Assembly (NCBI GenBank): GCA_034180455.1
Contig: JAXFOG010000010.1
Coordinates: forward strand, 1 to 34,163
Reading direction: 5' to 3'
DNA: 34,163 nucleotides
DNA from: JAAZPT01 sp034180455
Lineage (GTDB): Bacteria > Bacillota > Clostridia > Christensenellales > Aristaeellaceae
Shown: positions 7,441 to 16,216 of the stretch, piece after piece
Position numbering within the stretch: position 1 is the stretch's first letter
Layout: each line of letters starts with the position of its first letter
Translations under genes and position numbers: made by a program
The notes under the pieces: generated by a model
What the model saw: only the letters and a program-made list of their open reading frames with translations
Databases searched by the model: none
What the model was told of the DNA's origin: nothing

Positions 7441-8763
7441 TTACTCCTTTATCTCTGAAAAGCTATCTATTTGTTGTGCAATGTCTTTTAACTTGTCTAA
7501 TGATCTTTTGGCAATCTGCTCATATCGCATTTGTTTGTTTCTTATCCTTTTGCCTTCAAGCTCTGGCAAAAGTCCAAAAGCGCAGTTCATAGGTTGGAAC
7601 TTTGCATTGGGCAAAGATACATATTCGGCCATAGCAGAAATTGCGTGAATGGAATCAAGCTTTGGAAAACCTATGTTTTTTATTTCAAACGCACGATATA
7701 GCGCACAAAGTAATCCACTTGCCGCACTCTCTACATATCCTTCAACACCTGTAATCTGCCCTGCAAAAGACAAATTCGGTTGGTTTATTACCCTATATGT
7801 ATTATCCAAAAATCCAGGACTATGCAGGAATGTATTTCGGTGCATAACTCCAAATCTTGCAAATTCAACATTTTCCAAGCCTGGTATCATTGAGAACACC
7901 CTTTTTTGCTCAGGAAACGTTAGTTTAGTTTGGAATCCCACTATGTTATATAGGGAACAGTTCGCATTCTCACTGCGAAGCTGGACTACTGCAAAAGGCA
8001 TCTTACCAGTATTTGGATCAACTAGTCCAACGGGCTTGAGAGGTCCAAAAGCAAGCGTCATATCCCCTCTTTTTGCCATACTCTCTACTGGCATACAGGC
8101 TTCAAAGACTTTGTTTTCTTCAAATCCATGCACAGCAGCGCAGTCTGCATTTTGCAGCTCATGTACAAAGCTAAAGTATTCTTCCTCGTTGAATGGACAA
8201 TTTATATAATCACTGCCTCTATCATACCTTGATGCATAAAATACCTTGTCAAAGTTCAAAGAATCTTTTGTAATGATTGGAGCTGCTGCATCATAAAATG
8301 ATAGAGTTTTGAGCCCGTCAAGCTCTGAAATAGCCTTGCTTAAGCAATCAGATGTAAGTGGACCTGTGGCAACTATTGTTATTTCATCTCTCGGAATATC
8401 GCATATTTCCTGATGAATAACATTTATGTAATGATTATTTGCAATTTTATCGCTTATATATTTTGAAAAATTATCTCTATCAACAGCGAGTGCTCCACCA
8501 GCAGGTATTCTATTTTTGTCTGCAGATTCTATTATCAAAGACTTGAGATACCTCATTTCTTCTTTAAGTAATCCCACAGCATTGCTAAGTCTATCGCTCC
8601 TAAGTGAATTGGAGCATACTAGTTCTGCAAAATAATCTGACTTATGAGCAGGACTAAATTTGTCAGGCTTCATATCATAAAGATTTACATCTATACCAAA
8701 CCTTGCTAGCTGCCATGCAGCTTCGCATCCTGCAAGTCCTGCGCCTATAACATTTACGGGCAT
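7441..8763 (-). CDS. trmFO: TrmFO, folate/FAD-dependent tRNA U54 methyltransferase
   Basis: Makes 5-methyluridine at position 54 of tRNA T-loops using methylenetetrahydrofolate and reduced FAD. The 440 residues begin with the FAD-binding VIGAGLAGCEAAWQLA (5–20). They include ELVCSNSLRS with Cys50 and FEACMPVESMAKRGD with Cys223, matching the two functional cysteines known in the Bacillus enzyme. Further family landmarks are RIPAGGALAVDRDNFS and GQITGVEGYVESAASG. The gene starts 1 nt after topA, repeating the conserved topA–trmFO pairing of Bacillota. Identification is firm. Confidence 0.97.
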   Translation of the reverse strand: MPVNVIGAGLAGCEAAWQLARFGIDVNLYDMKPDKFSPAHKSDYFAELVCSNSLRSDRLSNAVGLLKEEMRYLKSLIIESADKNRIPAGGALAVDRDNFSKYISDKIANNHYINVIHQEICDIPRDEITIVATGPLTSDCLSKAISELDGLKTLSFYDAAAPIITKDSLNFDKVFYASRYDRGSDYINCPFNEEEYFSFVHELQNADCAAVHGFEENKVFEACMPVESMAKRGDMTLAFGPLKPVGLVDPNTGKMPFAVVQLRSENANCSLYNIVGFQTKLTFPEQKRVFSMIPGLENVEFARFGVMHRNTFLHSPGFLDNTYRVINQPNLSFAGQITGVEGYVESAASGLLCALYRAFEIKNIGFPKLDSIHAISAMAEYVSLPNAKFQPMNCAFGLLPELEGKRIRNKQMRYEQIAKRSLDKLKDIAQQIDSFSEIKE

Positions 8764-8764
8764 A

Positions 8765-10828
8765 TTATATTTCCTTTTTAAAATTACAATCTTTATTTGA
8801 ACATAGCAAGATGGTTTTGTTTTTTTGCTTTTTTATTACCATATATGAGCCACATTTATCGCATTTTTCATTACTAGGCATATCCCAGCTAACAAACTTA
8901 CATTCTGGATAATTTTCGCATCCATAGAATGTACGCTTTCTTTTATTACTTGTTTTCTTTACAATTTTCCCATTACATAATGGGCAATTAGCATCTACAT
9001 ATTCTACAATTGGCTTTGTGTTTTGGCACTCGGGAAAGCCTGGACAAGCAAGGAACCTTCCATATTTTCCCATTTTATATACCATGTGCCTGCCACACTT
9101 TTCACAAATTACATCGCTTTCCTCATCTTTTATCTCAACTTTTTCTATTTCTTTTTCTGCTATTTTTAGTTGAGCGCTAAAATCTGGATAAAATTCAGAT
9201 AATAAATTCTGCCAGTTCTTTGTTCCTTCTTCAACAGCATCCAAATTATCTTCCATACCAGCAGTAAATCGATAATCCATAATATCTTCAAAATAGTTCA
9301 TCAAAAGCTCTGTTACTATTATTCCAAGATCAGTAGCATAAAGCTTTTTCTGCTCACGAGATACATAAGCTCTTGATATAATTGTACTGATTGTTGGTGC
9401 ATAGGTACTAGGTCTTCCTATACCTCTATCCTCAAGCTCCTTTACTAATGAAGCTTCGGTAAAATGTGGCTTGGGCTCAGTAAAATGTTGATTTTTAAGT
9501 ACATCAAGAACATCTACGGTTTGTCCCTCTTTCAAATCTTTTGGAATAGTTTCTGTACTCTTTTTTTCATCAGACTTATAAAGCTTCATAAATCCGTCAA
9601 AAATCAGATTTTCGGATCCTGCTTGTAGCTTAATGCCATCTCCTTCAGCAATTACTGTAGATACAGCATACCTTGCATCCTCCATCTGACTAGCTACAAA
9701 TTTAGTATATATTAAATTGTAAAGCTTATATTGATCTCTAGTTAGATGAGCTTTTATAGACTCGGGTGAAAAATCAATGTTAGTCGGTCTAATAGCTTCA
9801 TGTGCATCCTGAGCATTTTTTCTACCCTTATAGTACTTTGCCTTTGCTGGTAAGTAATCTTTGCCATATTCTTTTTCAATATAGCCACGCACAGAAGCAA
9901 TTGCTTCCTCACTTACTCTTACAGAATCAGTTCTGATATAGGTTACTAGACCTATATTTCCTAACTTTCCAAGGCTTATGCCCTCATATAATTGTTGCAC
10001 AACCTGCATTGTCTTAGCAGTAGAGAAATTTAATCTGCTGTTTGCAGCCTGTTGTAATGTAGATGTAATGAAAGGTGGTGTTGAAGATCTCTTTTTTTCT
10101 GTATTTTTTATTGAACTTATTGAAAATTTAGCTTTTTTAATTCTTTTTTCTAAGTTTTCTGCAGTCTTTTTATCAGAAATAATAGGTTTTTTACCGTCAA
10201 CAGAACTGAGCTTTGCTTCAAAACTATGTTTTTTATCGCCAAGTTTAACTATTATATCCCAATATTCTTCTGGAATAAAGTCTTCTATTTCTTTATCTCT
10301 TTCTACAACAAGTCTTGTGGCTACGCTCTGCACTCTACCTGCTGAAAGACCTTTTTTGACCTTTGCCCATAGTATTGGACTAATGCCATATCCCACCAAT
10401 CTGTCAAGGGCTCTACGAGCCTGCTGAGCATCAACTCTATCTATATCAATTGCCCTTGGACTATTAAGAGCATTTTTTACTGCGTTTTTGGTGATCTCAT
10501 TAAACTCAACTCTACACTTTGACTTTGGATCTATATCAAGTATATATGCAAGATGCCAAGATATTGCTTCTCCCTCTCTATCAGGGTCAGTAGCAAGAAA
10601 AACTTTGTCAGCTGCCTTTGCCTCTTTGCGTATCTGTGCCAGCAATGGGCCCTTGCCTCTAATTGTGATATATTTCATATCAAAATTATTGTCAGTATCT
10701 ATTCCCAGTTGCGATTTTGGTAAATCTCTTACATGCCCTTGGGATGCTATTACCTTATATGTTTTTCCTAAAAATTTTGATATTGTCTTTGCCTTTGATG
10801 GTGATTCAACTATAACAAGTTTTGTCAT
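8765..10828 (-). CDS. topA: TopA, DNA topoisomerase I
   Basis: A type IA topoisomerase that relaxes negative supercoils. The 687 residues show a TOPRIM domain (VIVESPSKAKT with E8; DPDREGEA with D81, D83, E85), the active-site tyrosine Y297 in LVTYIRTDSVR, and the conserved RVQSVATRL and DRGIGRPSTYA segments. Three C-terminal four-cysteine zinc modules follow (starting CEKCGRHM, CPLCNGKI and CDKCGSYM), each closing with a C-x4/5-C pair such as CPGFPEC. That number is normal for Bacillota TopA. A GGGAGAAAGA site precedes the ATG, and the start is 10 nt after dprA. Identification is firm. Confidence 0.98.
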   Translation of the reverse strand: MTKLVIVESPSKAKTISKFLGKTYKVIASQGHVRDLPKSQLGIDTDNNFDMKYITIRGKGPLLAQIRKEAKAADKVFLATDPDREGEAISWHLAYILDIDPKSKCRVEFNEITKNAVKNALNSPRAIDIDRVDAQQARRALDRLVGYGISPILWAKVKKGLSAGRVQSVATRLVVERDKEIEDFIPEEYWDIIVKLGDKKHSFEAKLSSVDGKKPIISDKKTAENLEKRIKKAKFSISSIKNTEKKRSSTPPFITSTLQQAANSRLNFSTAKTMQVVQQLYEGISLGKLGNIGLVTYIRTDSVRVSEEAIASVRGYIEKEYGKDYLPAKAKYYKGRKNAQDAHEAIRPTNIDFSPESIKAHLTRDQYKLYNLIYTKFVASQMEDARYAVSTVIAEGDGIKLQAGSENLIFDGFMKLYKSDEKKSTETIPKDLKEGQTVDVLDVLKNQHFTEPKPHFTEASLVKELEDRGIGRPSTYAPTISTIISRAYVSREQKKLYATDLGIIVTELLMNYFEDIMDYRFTAGMEDNLDAVEEGTKNWQNLLSEFYPDFSAQLKIAEKEIEKVEIKDEESDVICEKCGRHMVYKMGKYGRFLACPGFPECQNTKPIVEYVDANCPLCNGKIVKKTSNKRKRTFYGCENYPECKFVSWDMPSNEKCDKCGSYMVIKKQKNKTILLCSNKDCNFKKEI

Positions 10829-10838
10829 TCTTTCTCCC

Positions 10839-11930
10839 TTAACTAATACTATATGTTCCGCCGCCTGCTCTTTGAATATATCCTAATATTTCTAGTTTTG
10901 CCAGTGCAACTTGCACATCTTGAATGTTCATATTTAGACTTAATACAAGCTGATCAACTGACATGCTTTCCTGCTGTATTGCCTTTAGAACAGCTATTTG
11001 GAATGGTTTTAGACCTTCTAATTCAATATTATCATCTTTTTTATAATTACTCTCGCTTGTCAGATTCAATGATTCAACAAAATAATCTATGTCATTTATG
11101 CAACCTGCTTCGCCAATATTAAGTAAATAATTAGGTCCACTACTAAACCTGGAGTCAATATTGCCAGGCACTGCGTATACATTTCTGCCTTGCTCTATGG
11201 CTCTGTCCACAGTAAGCATTCCTCCACTGCGAACTTCGCCCTCCACAAACACTACACTATCAGATAATCCAGATATTATTCTATTCCTGTATGGAAAAAA
11301 GTAATTTCTTACAACAGTATTGGGAGTGTATTCACTAATAAGTAAACCTCCCTTTGAGATAACATTCTCTTTCAGGTCTCTGTTGCTTGCTGGATAATCA
11401 ATATTAAGGCCACATCCACATACTGCACAAGTGTTTGCACTTTTTTCATTTACTGCGCCTTGATGAGCATATGTATCTATGCCAATTGCCATTCCACTAA
11501 CTACGCATGCTCCTGATGAAGATAGCTTTTCAGATAAAAGCTTTGCAATTTTTTTACCATAGAAAGACGGTTTTCTTGTTCCAACAATTGCAATGCAGGT
11601 TCTGTTTAAAACATTTAAATTACCCTTGTAGTAAAGCGCATATGGGGCATCACTAATGGATTTAAGTTTTATAGGATATTCAGGTGAATCATATATTATC
11701 ATGTGAATATCATTTTGCTCCATAGCTTCAATATTGCTATTAAGCAAATCTCTTGCCATGTCAAGAGCTTTAATCTGATTGTTGGTAAACAGTTGATGTT
11801 TGTCTAAATCGTAGTTTAGAAAAATTTCGTAAGCAGAAGTATATGTTTTTAATAGTTTCTCAAATAAATTTGTGCTTACATTGGCTTCTGAGAGCCAAAG
11901 GCAAGCTTTATGTTCGTTGCTTATCTGCAT
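10839..11930 (-). CDS. dprA: DprA/Smf, DNA-processing protein
   Basis: A single-strand DNA-binding protein that loads RecA in natural transformation, also widespread in bacteria not known to be competent. The 363 residues show an N-terminal helical region (about 1–70), then the Rossmann-like core with IVGTRKPSFYGKKIA, SGMAIGIDTYAHQGA, NIDYPASN and YFFPYRNRIISGLS. The C-terminal winged-helix domain (about 300–363) ends LEILGYIQRAGGGTYSIS. The ribosome site GAGGAGG precedes the ATG. A separate promoter lies immediately upstream, so dprA can start its own transcript for dprA–topA–trmFO–hslVU. No other competence gene is in the window. Confidence 0.96.
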   Translation of the reverse strand: MQISNEHKACLWLSEANVSTNLFEKLLKTYTSAYEIFLNYDLDKHQLFTNNQIKALDMARDLLNSNIEAMEQNDIHMIIYDSPEYPIKLKSISDAPYALYYKGNLNVLNRTCIAIVGTRKPSFYGKKIAKLLSEKLSSSGACVVSGMAIGIDTYAHQGAVNEKSANTCAVCGCGLNIDYPASNRDLKENVISKGGLLISEYTPNTVVRNYFFPYRNRIISGLSDSVVFVEGEVRSGGMLTVDRAIEQGRNVYAVPGNIDSRFSSGPNYLLNIGEAGCINDIDYFVESLNLTSESNYKKDDNIELEGLKPFQIAVLKAIQQESMSVDQLVLSLNMNIQDVQVALAKLEILGYIQRAGGGTYSIS

Positions 11931-11953
11931 ACTTCCTCCTCTAAACTTATACT

Positions 11954-11981
11954 ATTGTAACAAAAAATATGTATTTTTCAA
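11954..11981 (-). promoter_or_regulatory. dprA promoter
   Basis: On the minus strand, TTGAAA (11976–11981) and TACAAT (11954–11959) are 16 nt apart. The -35 directly abuts the stop codon of the preceding peptidase gene. It gives dprA–topA and downstream genes a start separate from the fumarase transcript. Confidence 0.6.
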
Positions 11982-12827
11982 CTAATATGATGTAAAAACT
12001 ATCTTATCCTTTGATCTCCACCATTTCATATCTATTACATTATCTAGGTTTATAAAGCTTATAATACTTTTATCTATCTGGATATAATTAAAATTTCTAC
12101 CCCTTAAATCCTTTCGCGTTAATGTGCTATCTAAATTGTCTACATATAGAAGGGATACTGTAACTCCACCATCGGGAGGGAAAACTTTCATTCTCATTTT
12201 TTTATTTTCTATGTGTTCTTTGTAATAGTCATAATAAAACGGATTGTTTCCACAATGTATTACAAGTGGATAATCGAGATAGTTATCGAGTTCTGGATAA
12301 ATTTCTGCCCCATAATCTCGCAAAGTACCAATATACATCATCACATGCCTTGCCCCATAGTTAATTACTAGCAAGTCTCCCACATGCAAGGTGTCTTTGA
12401 ACTTTTTTGGATATTTTGATTGCAGATTTATTTTGCCATAATTATTAGTTAGTATACTTTGTAAAGATGGATGTTCCATAAGGCCTCCCTCTTTATAAAC
12501 CCATCTGGTAAAACCTTTACAATCAAATCCATATAAATATGCTCTATCCAACTTAAAATATCCACTTTCTTGCTGTGGATATCTTGGTTTGAGTATATAA
12601 TCGTAGTTTGTTCCAGCAAAATAGTATGGCAAACCACCCTTGAAACGTGCTTTAAGCAAGGCATCGGCCTTTTTATTATATAGCTGTATTATTATATGAT
12701 TTTCTGGCAGCATTGAAAGAGCAGATTCCAATAGATCCGATGATTCAAGTGCTGCTTCTGATGATGTAAACAAAATGCATAGAGAAATACAGGCTATAAG
12801 AGCAATTTTATGAAATTTGATGGACAT
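11982..12827 (-). CDS. Secreted NlpC/P60-type cysteine peptidase
   Basis: Probably a cell-wall peptide hydrolase. From the ATG at 12827 it has 281 residues: a signal peptide (MSIKFHKIALIACISLCILF, ending near SSEAA) and an NlpC/P60 domain at about 60–200. The catalytic Cys103 lies in GFDCKGFTRWVYK, the histidine is H161 in ARHVMMYIG, and H191 in VIHCGNN may be the third residue. HVGDLLV before the histidine is the typical pre-catalytic strand. The C-terminal 80 residues are not recognised. An earlier in-frame start at 12863 is possible but would put a poor leader before the signal peptide. The chosen start overlaps the end of the fumarase beta gene by 20 nt, so translation may be coupled. Confidence 0.85.
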   Translation of the reverse strand: MSIKFHKIALIACISLCILFTSSEAALESSDLLESALSMLPENHIIIQLYNKKADALLKARFKGGLPYYFAGTNYDYILKPRYPQQESGYFKLDRAYLYGFDCKGFTRWVYKEGGLMEHPSLQSILTNNYGKINLQSKYPKKFKDTLHVGDLLVINYGARHVMMYIGTLRDYGAEIYPELDNYLDYPLVIHCGNNPFYYDYYKEHIENKKMRMKVFPPDGGVTVSLLYVDNLDSTLTRKDLRGRNFNYIQIDKSIISFINLDNVIDMKWWRSKDKIVFTSY

Positions 12828-13368
12828 ATCTTTCTTTGCCGATTTTGTAATAATCATTACCATAACAATCTACAGCAACCACTAGTGGAAGATCTACTAC
12901 TTCAAGCTTTTTTATTGATTCTGGTCCCAGATCATCATATGCTACAACTTCAAGCGACTTAACACACATAGCTCCAAGAGCAGCACTGCCACCGATTGCT
13001 GCAAAATATACAGAGCCATATTTCTTTATGGCTTCTATGGTTTCCTCATTTCTATTGCCCTTACCTATCGTTGCAACTAAGCCATGCTCCAGCATCATTG
13101 GAGTAAAAGCGTCCATTCTTGCAGACGTAGTGGGCCCAATGGAACCTACCACTCTTCCTGGTGGTGTAGGCGAAGGCCCAGCATAATAAATTACCTGACC
13201 TTTAATGTCAATTGGCAAAGGTTTGCCATTTTCTATAGCTTTCTTGATTCTAGCATGTGCTGCATCTCTTGCTGTATAAATTGTACCACTAAGAAGCACC
13301 TGGTCTCCAGCTTTAAGATTTTTAATTGTTTCTTTACTAAGTGGGGTGTGTATTCTAATTTCGTTCAT
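12808..13368 (-). CDS. Fumarate hydratase (class I, Fe-S), beta subunit
   Basis: The C-terminal half of a two-subunit oxygen-sensitive hydro-lyase of the fumarase/tartrate dehydratase family. The 186 residues include LLSGTIYTARDAAHARI, the substrate-site segment YYAGPSPTPPGRVVGSIGPTT with SARMD, MIGKG-like ATIGKGNR, and AAIGGSAALGA. This matches FumB-C/TtdB-type subunits. The gene follows the alpha subunit by 10 nt. Fumarase is favoured over tartrate dehydratase because the pair is isolated from tartrate genes, but sequence alone does not settle the substrate. Confidence 0.9.
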   Translation of the reverse strand: MNEIRIHTPLSKETIKNLKAGDQVLLSGTIYTARDAAHARIKKAIENGKPLPIDIKGQVIYYAGPSPTPPGRVVGSIGPTTSARMDAFTPMMLEHGLVATIGKGNRNEETIEAIKKYGSVYFAAIGGSAALGAMCVKSLEVVAYDDLGPESIKKLEVVDLPLVVAVDCYGNDYYKIGKERYVHQIS

Positions 13369-13378
13369 AATAGCCTCT

Positions 13379-14221
13379 CTATAATACTATGCTCGCATGC
13401 CTTGTAACATGGCATCCAATATTAACTGCCACAGGAAGGCTGGTAATATGAGTGGGATAAGTTAGTATGTTTACAGCAAGAGCTGTAGTAAGTCCACCAA
13501 ATCCTTGTGGGCCTATTCCTGTTCTATTTACTGCGTCTAATATTATCTGCTCATATTTAGCATAAAATGGATCGGGATTCTTTTCGTCCAAGTTTCTCAA
13601 AAGAGCTTTTTTTGATAAAATAGCACATTTTTCAAAGCTTCCGCCTATTCCAACTCCTATAACAAGTGGAGGGCACGGCCTAGCTCCTGCTTTAACAACC
13701 GTGTCGACTACAAAGTTTTTAACACCTTCCATTCCTTCGCTAGGAATAAGAATCTTTGATGCACTCATATTCTCACTTCCAAAGCCTTTAGCTATAAGGC
13801 TGATGGTAAGCTTATCGCCCGGTACAATGTTGTAATGGATAACTGCTGGAGTGTTGTCTTGAGTGTTTTTTCTGTCTATCGGATCTTTCACAACTGATTT
13901 GCGCAAATATCCATCTATATACCCTTTAGCAACCCCTTTATTTATAGCATCTTCGATATTACCACCACAAATATGCAAATCCTGGCCAATATCCAAAAAA
14001 GCTATAATCATTCCAGTATCTTGACAAATAGGAATATTTTCTTTTTCAGCCATCTTTGCATTATCCTGAAGTTGTACCATAATAGATTTTGCAGGCATAA
14101 ACGGCTCATTTGTAGTAAATGAGGCTATTCTGTTTTTGAGATCGCTTGGAAGATGTAGATTGATATCTATGCACATCTTAGCAACAGCTTCTGTAATAAT
14201 ATCGCAATTTAATTCTCTCAT
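13379..14221 (-). CDS. Fumarate hydratase (class I, Fe-S), alpha subunit
   Basis: The cluster-binding half of the enzyme that interconverts fumarate and malate. From the ATG at 14221 it has 280 residues. Three likely [4Fe-4S] ligand cysteines are visible: IPICQDTGM, ARPCPPLVIGVGIGG (or the following EKCAIL) and NIGCHVTRH near the C-terminus. GPQGFGGLTTALAVN is also typical. An in-frame GTG at 14233 would add four residues, but the GGGGG purine tract sits 5 nt before the ATG and is a better ribosome site there. The labile cluster fits an anaerobe. It heads the long minus-strand run that continues to dprA. Confidence 0.92.
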   Translation of the reverse strand: MRELNCDIITEAVAKMCIDINLHLPSDLKNRIASFTTNEPFMPAKSIMVQLQDNAKMAEKENIPICQDTGMIIAFLDIGQDLHICGGNIEDAINKGVAKGYIDGYLRKSVVKDPIDRKNTQDNTPAVIHYNIVPGDKLTISLIAKGFGSENMSASKILIPSEGMEGVKNFVVDTVVKAGARPCPPLVIGVGIGGSFEKCAILSKKALLRNLDEKNPDPFYAKYEQIILDAVNRTGIGPQGFGGLTTALAVNILTYPTHITSLPVAVNIGCHVTRHASIVL

Positions 14222-14249
14222 TTTTACCCCCACGTATAGTATTAGAACA

Positions 14250-14277
14250 ATTATATCAAAACATAATATATTCGCAA
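14250..14277 (-). promoter_or_regulatory. Fumarase operon promoter
   Basis: On the minus strand, TTGCGA (14272–14277) and a perfect TATAAT (14250–14255) are 16 nt apart, about 29 nt upstream of the alpha-subunit ATG. It lies between the ABC operon terminator and the fumarase gene. Confidence 0.65.
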
Positions 14278-14310
14278 GATTTTATCGTATATTTATTTTT
14301 GATATAAAAA

Positions 14311-14343
14311 TAAACAAAAATCTATCGCTTTATAACGATAGAT
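14311..14343 (-). terminator. Terminator of the sugar ABC operon
   Basis: ATCTATCG (14320–14327) pairs with CGATAGAT (14336–14343) across an 8-nt loop. On the minus strand it is followed by TTTTTGTTTATTTTTA. It lies 18 nt past the last permease gene. Confidence 0.8.
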
Positions 14344-14360
14344 AATTGTTTTTAAATTGC

Positions 14361-15197
14361 TTAGCCCTTTACAGCACCGGCAGTAAGACCCGATATGAAC
14401 TGTTTAGACATTGTAATGTATAATATCATTACAGGAAAAGCTGAAAGCGTCAATGTGGAAAGCACTCTTGGCCAGTCTGTAGAATATTGGCCCTGCAACT
14501 TTGTAACTGCAAGCAAAAGAGTTTTATTATTTTCATCTGTAATAAATATAAGAGGGAACCATATATCATTCCATAATGGAACAAGATTATATATTGCTAC
14601 TGTTGCCATAGCTGGCGCTATAAGAGGTAGCACTATGCTCCTATATATTTTAAATCTGCTAGCTCCATCAACAAATGCAGCTTCATAAAGTTCACCTGGT
14701 AAACCTCTAATAAACTCTGTAAGAATAAATATAGCAATTGGGATACCAGTTGCAACATATATTGGTGGCAAAGCCCAGATCTTATTAAGCAATCCTAAAA
14801 TTTTCATCAGCTCAAGAAGTCTAATAGAAGCAATTTTTATTGGTAGCATCATACCTACAATAATAACTAGATATATTGCTTTGGAAATAAGCGAATGCCA
14901 ATGTGCAAGAGCAAATGCACAAAGTGTTCCAAGCATTAGTATAACAGCAAGAGATAGTACTACTACAAGCAAGCTATTGAAAAAATATCTAGCAAACTGA
15001 CTATTTTCAAAAACATATTTATAATTATCAAGAGTCCATTCATTAGGAAGCCCAAAAGGGTTTTTATAAATATCAGTTTTTATTTTGAAAGAGTTAATAA
15101 TCATCATGTATACGGGAAAAAGCGAAATTATACACCAAAATACCATAAGTATATGTGATGGTATATGCATATTCTGTATTTTTAAAGATTTTTTCAT
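14361..15197 (-). CDS. Sugar ABC transporter permease, MalG-like (CUT1)
   Basis: An inner permease of a carbohydrate-type ABC importer, 278 residues from the ATG at 15197. About six membrane segments are visible, beginning with HILMVFWCIISLFPVYMMI. The EAA loop that docks the ATPase reads LYEAAFVDGASRFKIYRSIVLP. The C-terminus (QFISGLTAGAVKG) is the standard ending of MalG-type permeases. The start is supported by AAGGAG 10 nt upstream. A longer in-frame start at 15248 would overlap the partner permease. It is the last gene of the operon and is followed by a terminator. The transported sugar cannot be told. Confidence 0.93.
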   Translation of the reverse strand: MKKSLKIQNMHIPSHILMVFWCIISLFPVYMMIINSFKIKTDIYKNPFGLPNEWTLDNYKYVFENSQFARYFFNSLLVVVLSLAVILMLGTLCAFALAHWHSLISKAIYLVIIVGMMLPIKIASIRLLELMKILGLLNKIWALPPIYVATGIPIAIFILTEFIRGLPGELYEAAFVDGASRFKIYRSIVLPLIAPAMATVAIYNLVPLWNDIWFPLIFITDENNKTLLLAVTKLQGQYSTDWPRVLSTLTLSAFPVMILYITMSKQFISGLTAGAVKG

Positions 15198-15204
15198 TAT
15201 ACAG

Positions 15205-16137
15205 TTACTCCTTCCCCATAGTACTACGCATTGTAGGAACAACGCCAATCATTAGCATTATAAATATGCTTGTGGAAATAGCTGAACCAAGTCCAGGTTC
15301 AGGTATGCCTATAGGATGCTCACCTGTAATACCAGTTCTATAAAAGAGAGTTCCTATTAAATCTGTAGAATACTGTGGTGGTCCTTCTGGACCCTGCATA
15401 GCAAATACTATATCAAATGCATTAAAATTACTTACAAATGTAAGTATAGCTATCATACCTACTGCAGGCATTATAAGTGGTAACTTAATATACCAAAATT
15501 GTTTCCATGCATCTGCGCCCTCTATTGCAGAAGCTTCCATTAAATCCTCACTAATACCTTGTATTGCAGCTACAAACATCATAGTTGGTATTCCCATCCA
15601 CTGCCAGCATGATATCAAAGCTACCACATTAAGAGCTGATTCGGTCTTTCCTAGCCAAGGCTGAACTAAATTGCCAAGTCCTAATGATCTAAATGTAGGG
15701 CCTATCCATACTGGATTCAACATTAGTTTAAATAAATAGCCTGTAACCAATATAGCTATTGTACAAGGTAAAAAAATTATCGTCTGATATACATTGCGAC
15801 CCTTCATTGTCCTATTAGTAAGAATAACTGCGAAAAGCATTCCCAAAACATTCTGAATGCACATGTGAAATGCGAAAAATTTCCAAGTATTGCGGAATGC
15901 ATTCCAGAATTTAAAAGAAACCTTTGGATCGGTAAACAATTTTACATAATTAGCAAACCCAACAAAAGTTCTATCTCTTAATGCTCCCTCATAAAAGCTT
16001 AGCCTTATTGAATCAATAAGAGGATAGAGCATAAAAAATAAATAGGCAATTAGAGCAGGCAATATGTAAGCCATCCAATATATACCGCTAGGATTTATTG
16101 AATCTCCACCACGATATTTAGGCTTATTTTTCCCCAT
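15205..16137 (-). CDS. Sugar ABC transporter permease, MalF-like (CUT1)
   Basis: The partner permease, 310 residues from the ATG at 16137. It has hydrophobic segments starting at YWMAYILPALIAYLFFMLYPLI, and the EAA loop LMEASAIEGADAWKQFWYIKLPLI. The N-terminus is short and lacks the large periplasmic insertion of E. coli MalF, as in most Bacillota CUT1 systems. AAGGAGGT lies 14–15 nt upstream of the ATG, a slightly long spacing. An in-frame non-ATG start closer to it cannot be excluded, nor can the longer frame up to 16170. It is separated from the binding-protein genes by a terminator-like hairpin. Confidence 0.92.
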   Translation of the reverse strand: MGKNKPKYRGGDSINPSGIYWMAYILPALIAYLFFMLYPLIDSIRLSFYEGALRDRTFVGFANYVKLFTDPKVSFKFWNAFRNTWKFFAFHMCIQNVLGMLFAVILTNRTMKGRNVYQTIIFLPCTIAILVTGYLFKLMLNPVWIGPTFRSLGLGNLVQPWLGKTESALNVVALISCWQWMGIPTMMFVAAIQGISEDLMEASAIEGADAWKQFWYIKLPLIMPAVGMIAILTFVSNFNAFDIVFAMQGPEGPPQYSTDLIGTLFYRTGITGEHPIGIPEPGLGSAISTSIFIMLMIGVVPTMRSTMGKE

Positions 16138-16174
16138 ATTAATACTGCGCACCTCCTTGAACACATACAATCCA

Positions 16175-16207
16175 TTAAAAAAGTAGGTGGTAGGTAACCA
16201 CCTACTT
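16175..16207 (-). terminator. Intra-operon terminator/attenuator hairpin
   Basis: AAGTAGGTGG (16181–16190) pairs perfectly with CCACCTACTT (16198–16207) around a 7-nt loop. On the minus strand TTTTTTAATGG follows. It sits between the second binding-protein gene and the MalF-like permease. In many binding-protein operons such a hairpin lowers permease expression relative to the binding protein. Confidence 0.75.
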
Positions 16208-16216
16208 TTTTTAAAT

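Noticed and set aside
7649..8209. 186-codon open frame on the plus strand opposite trmFO
   Set aside because: Lies fully antisense to a well-conserved gene, with no ribosome site or recognisable domain.
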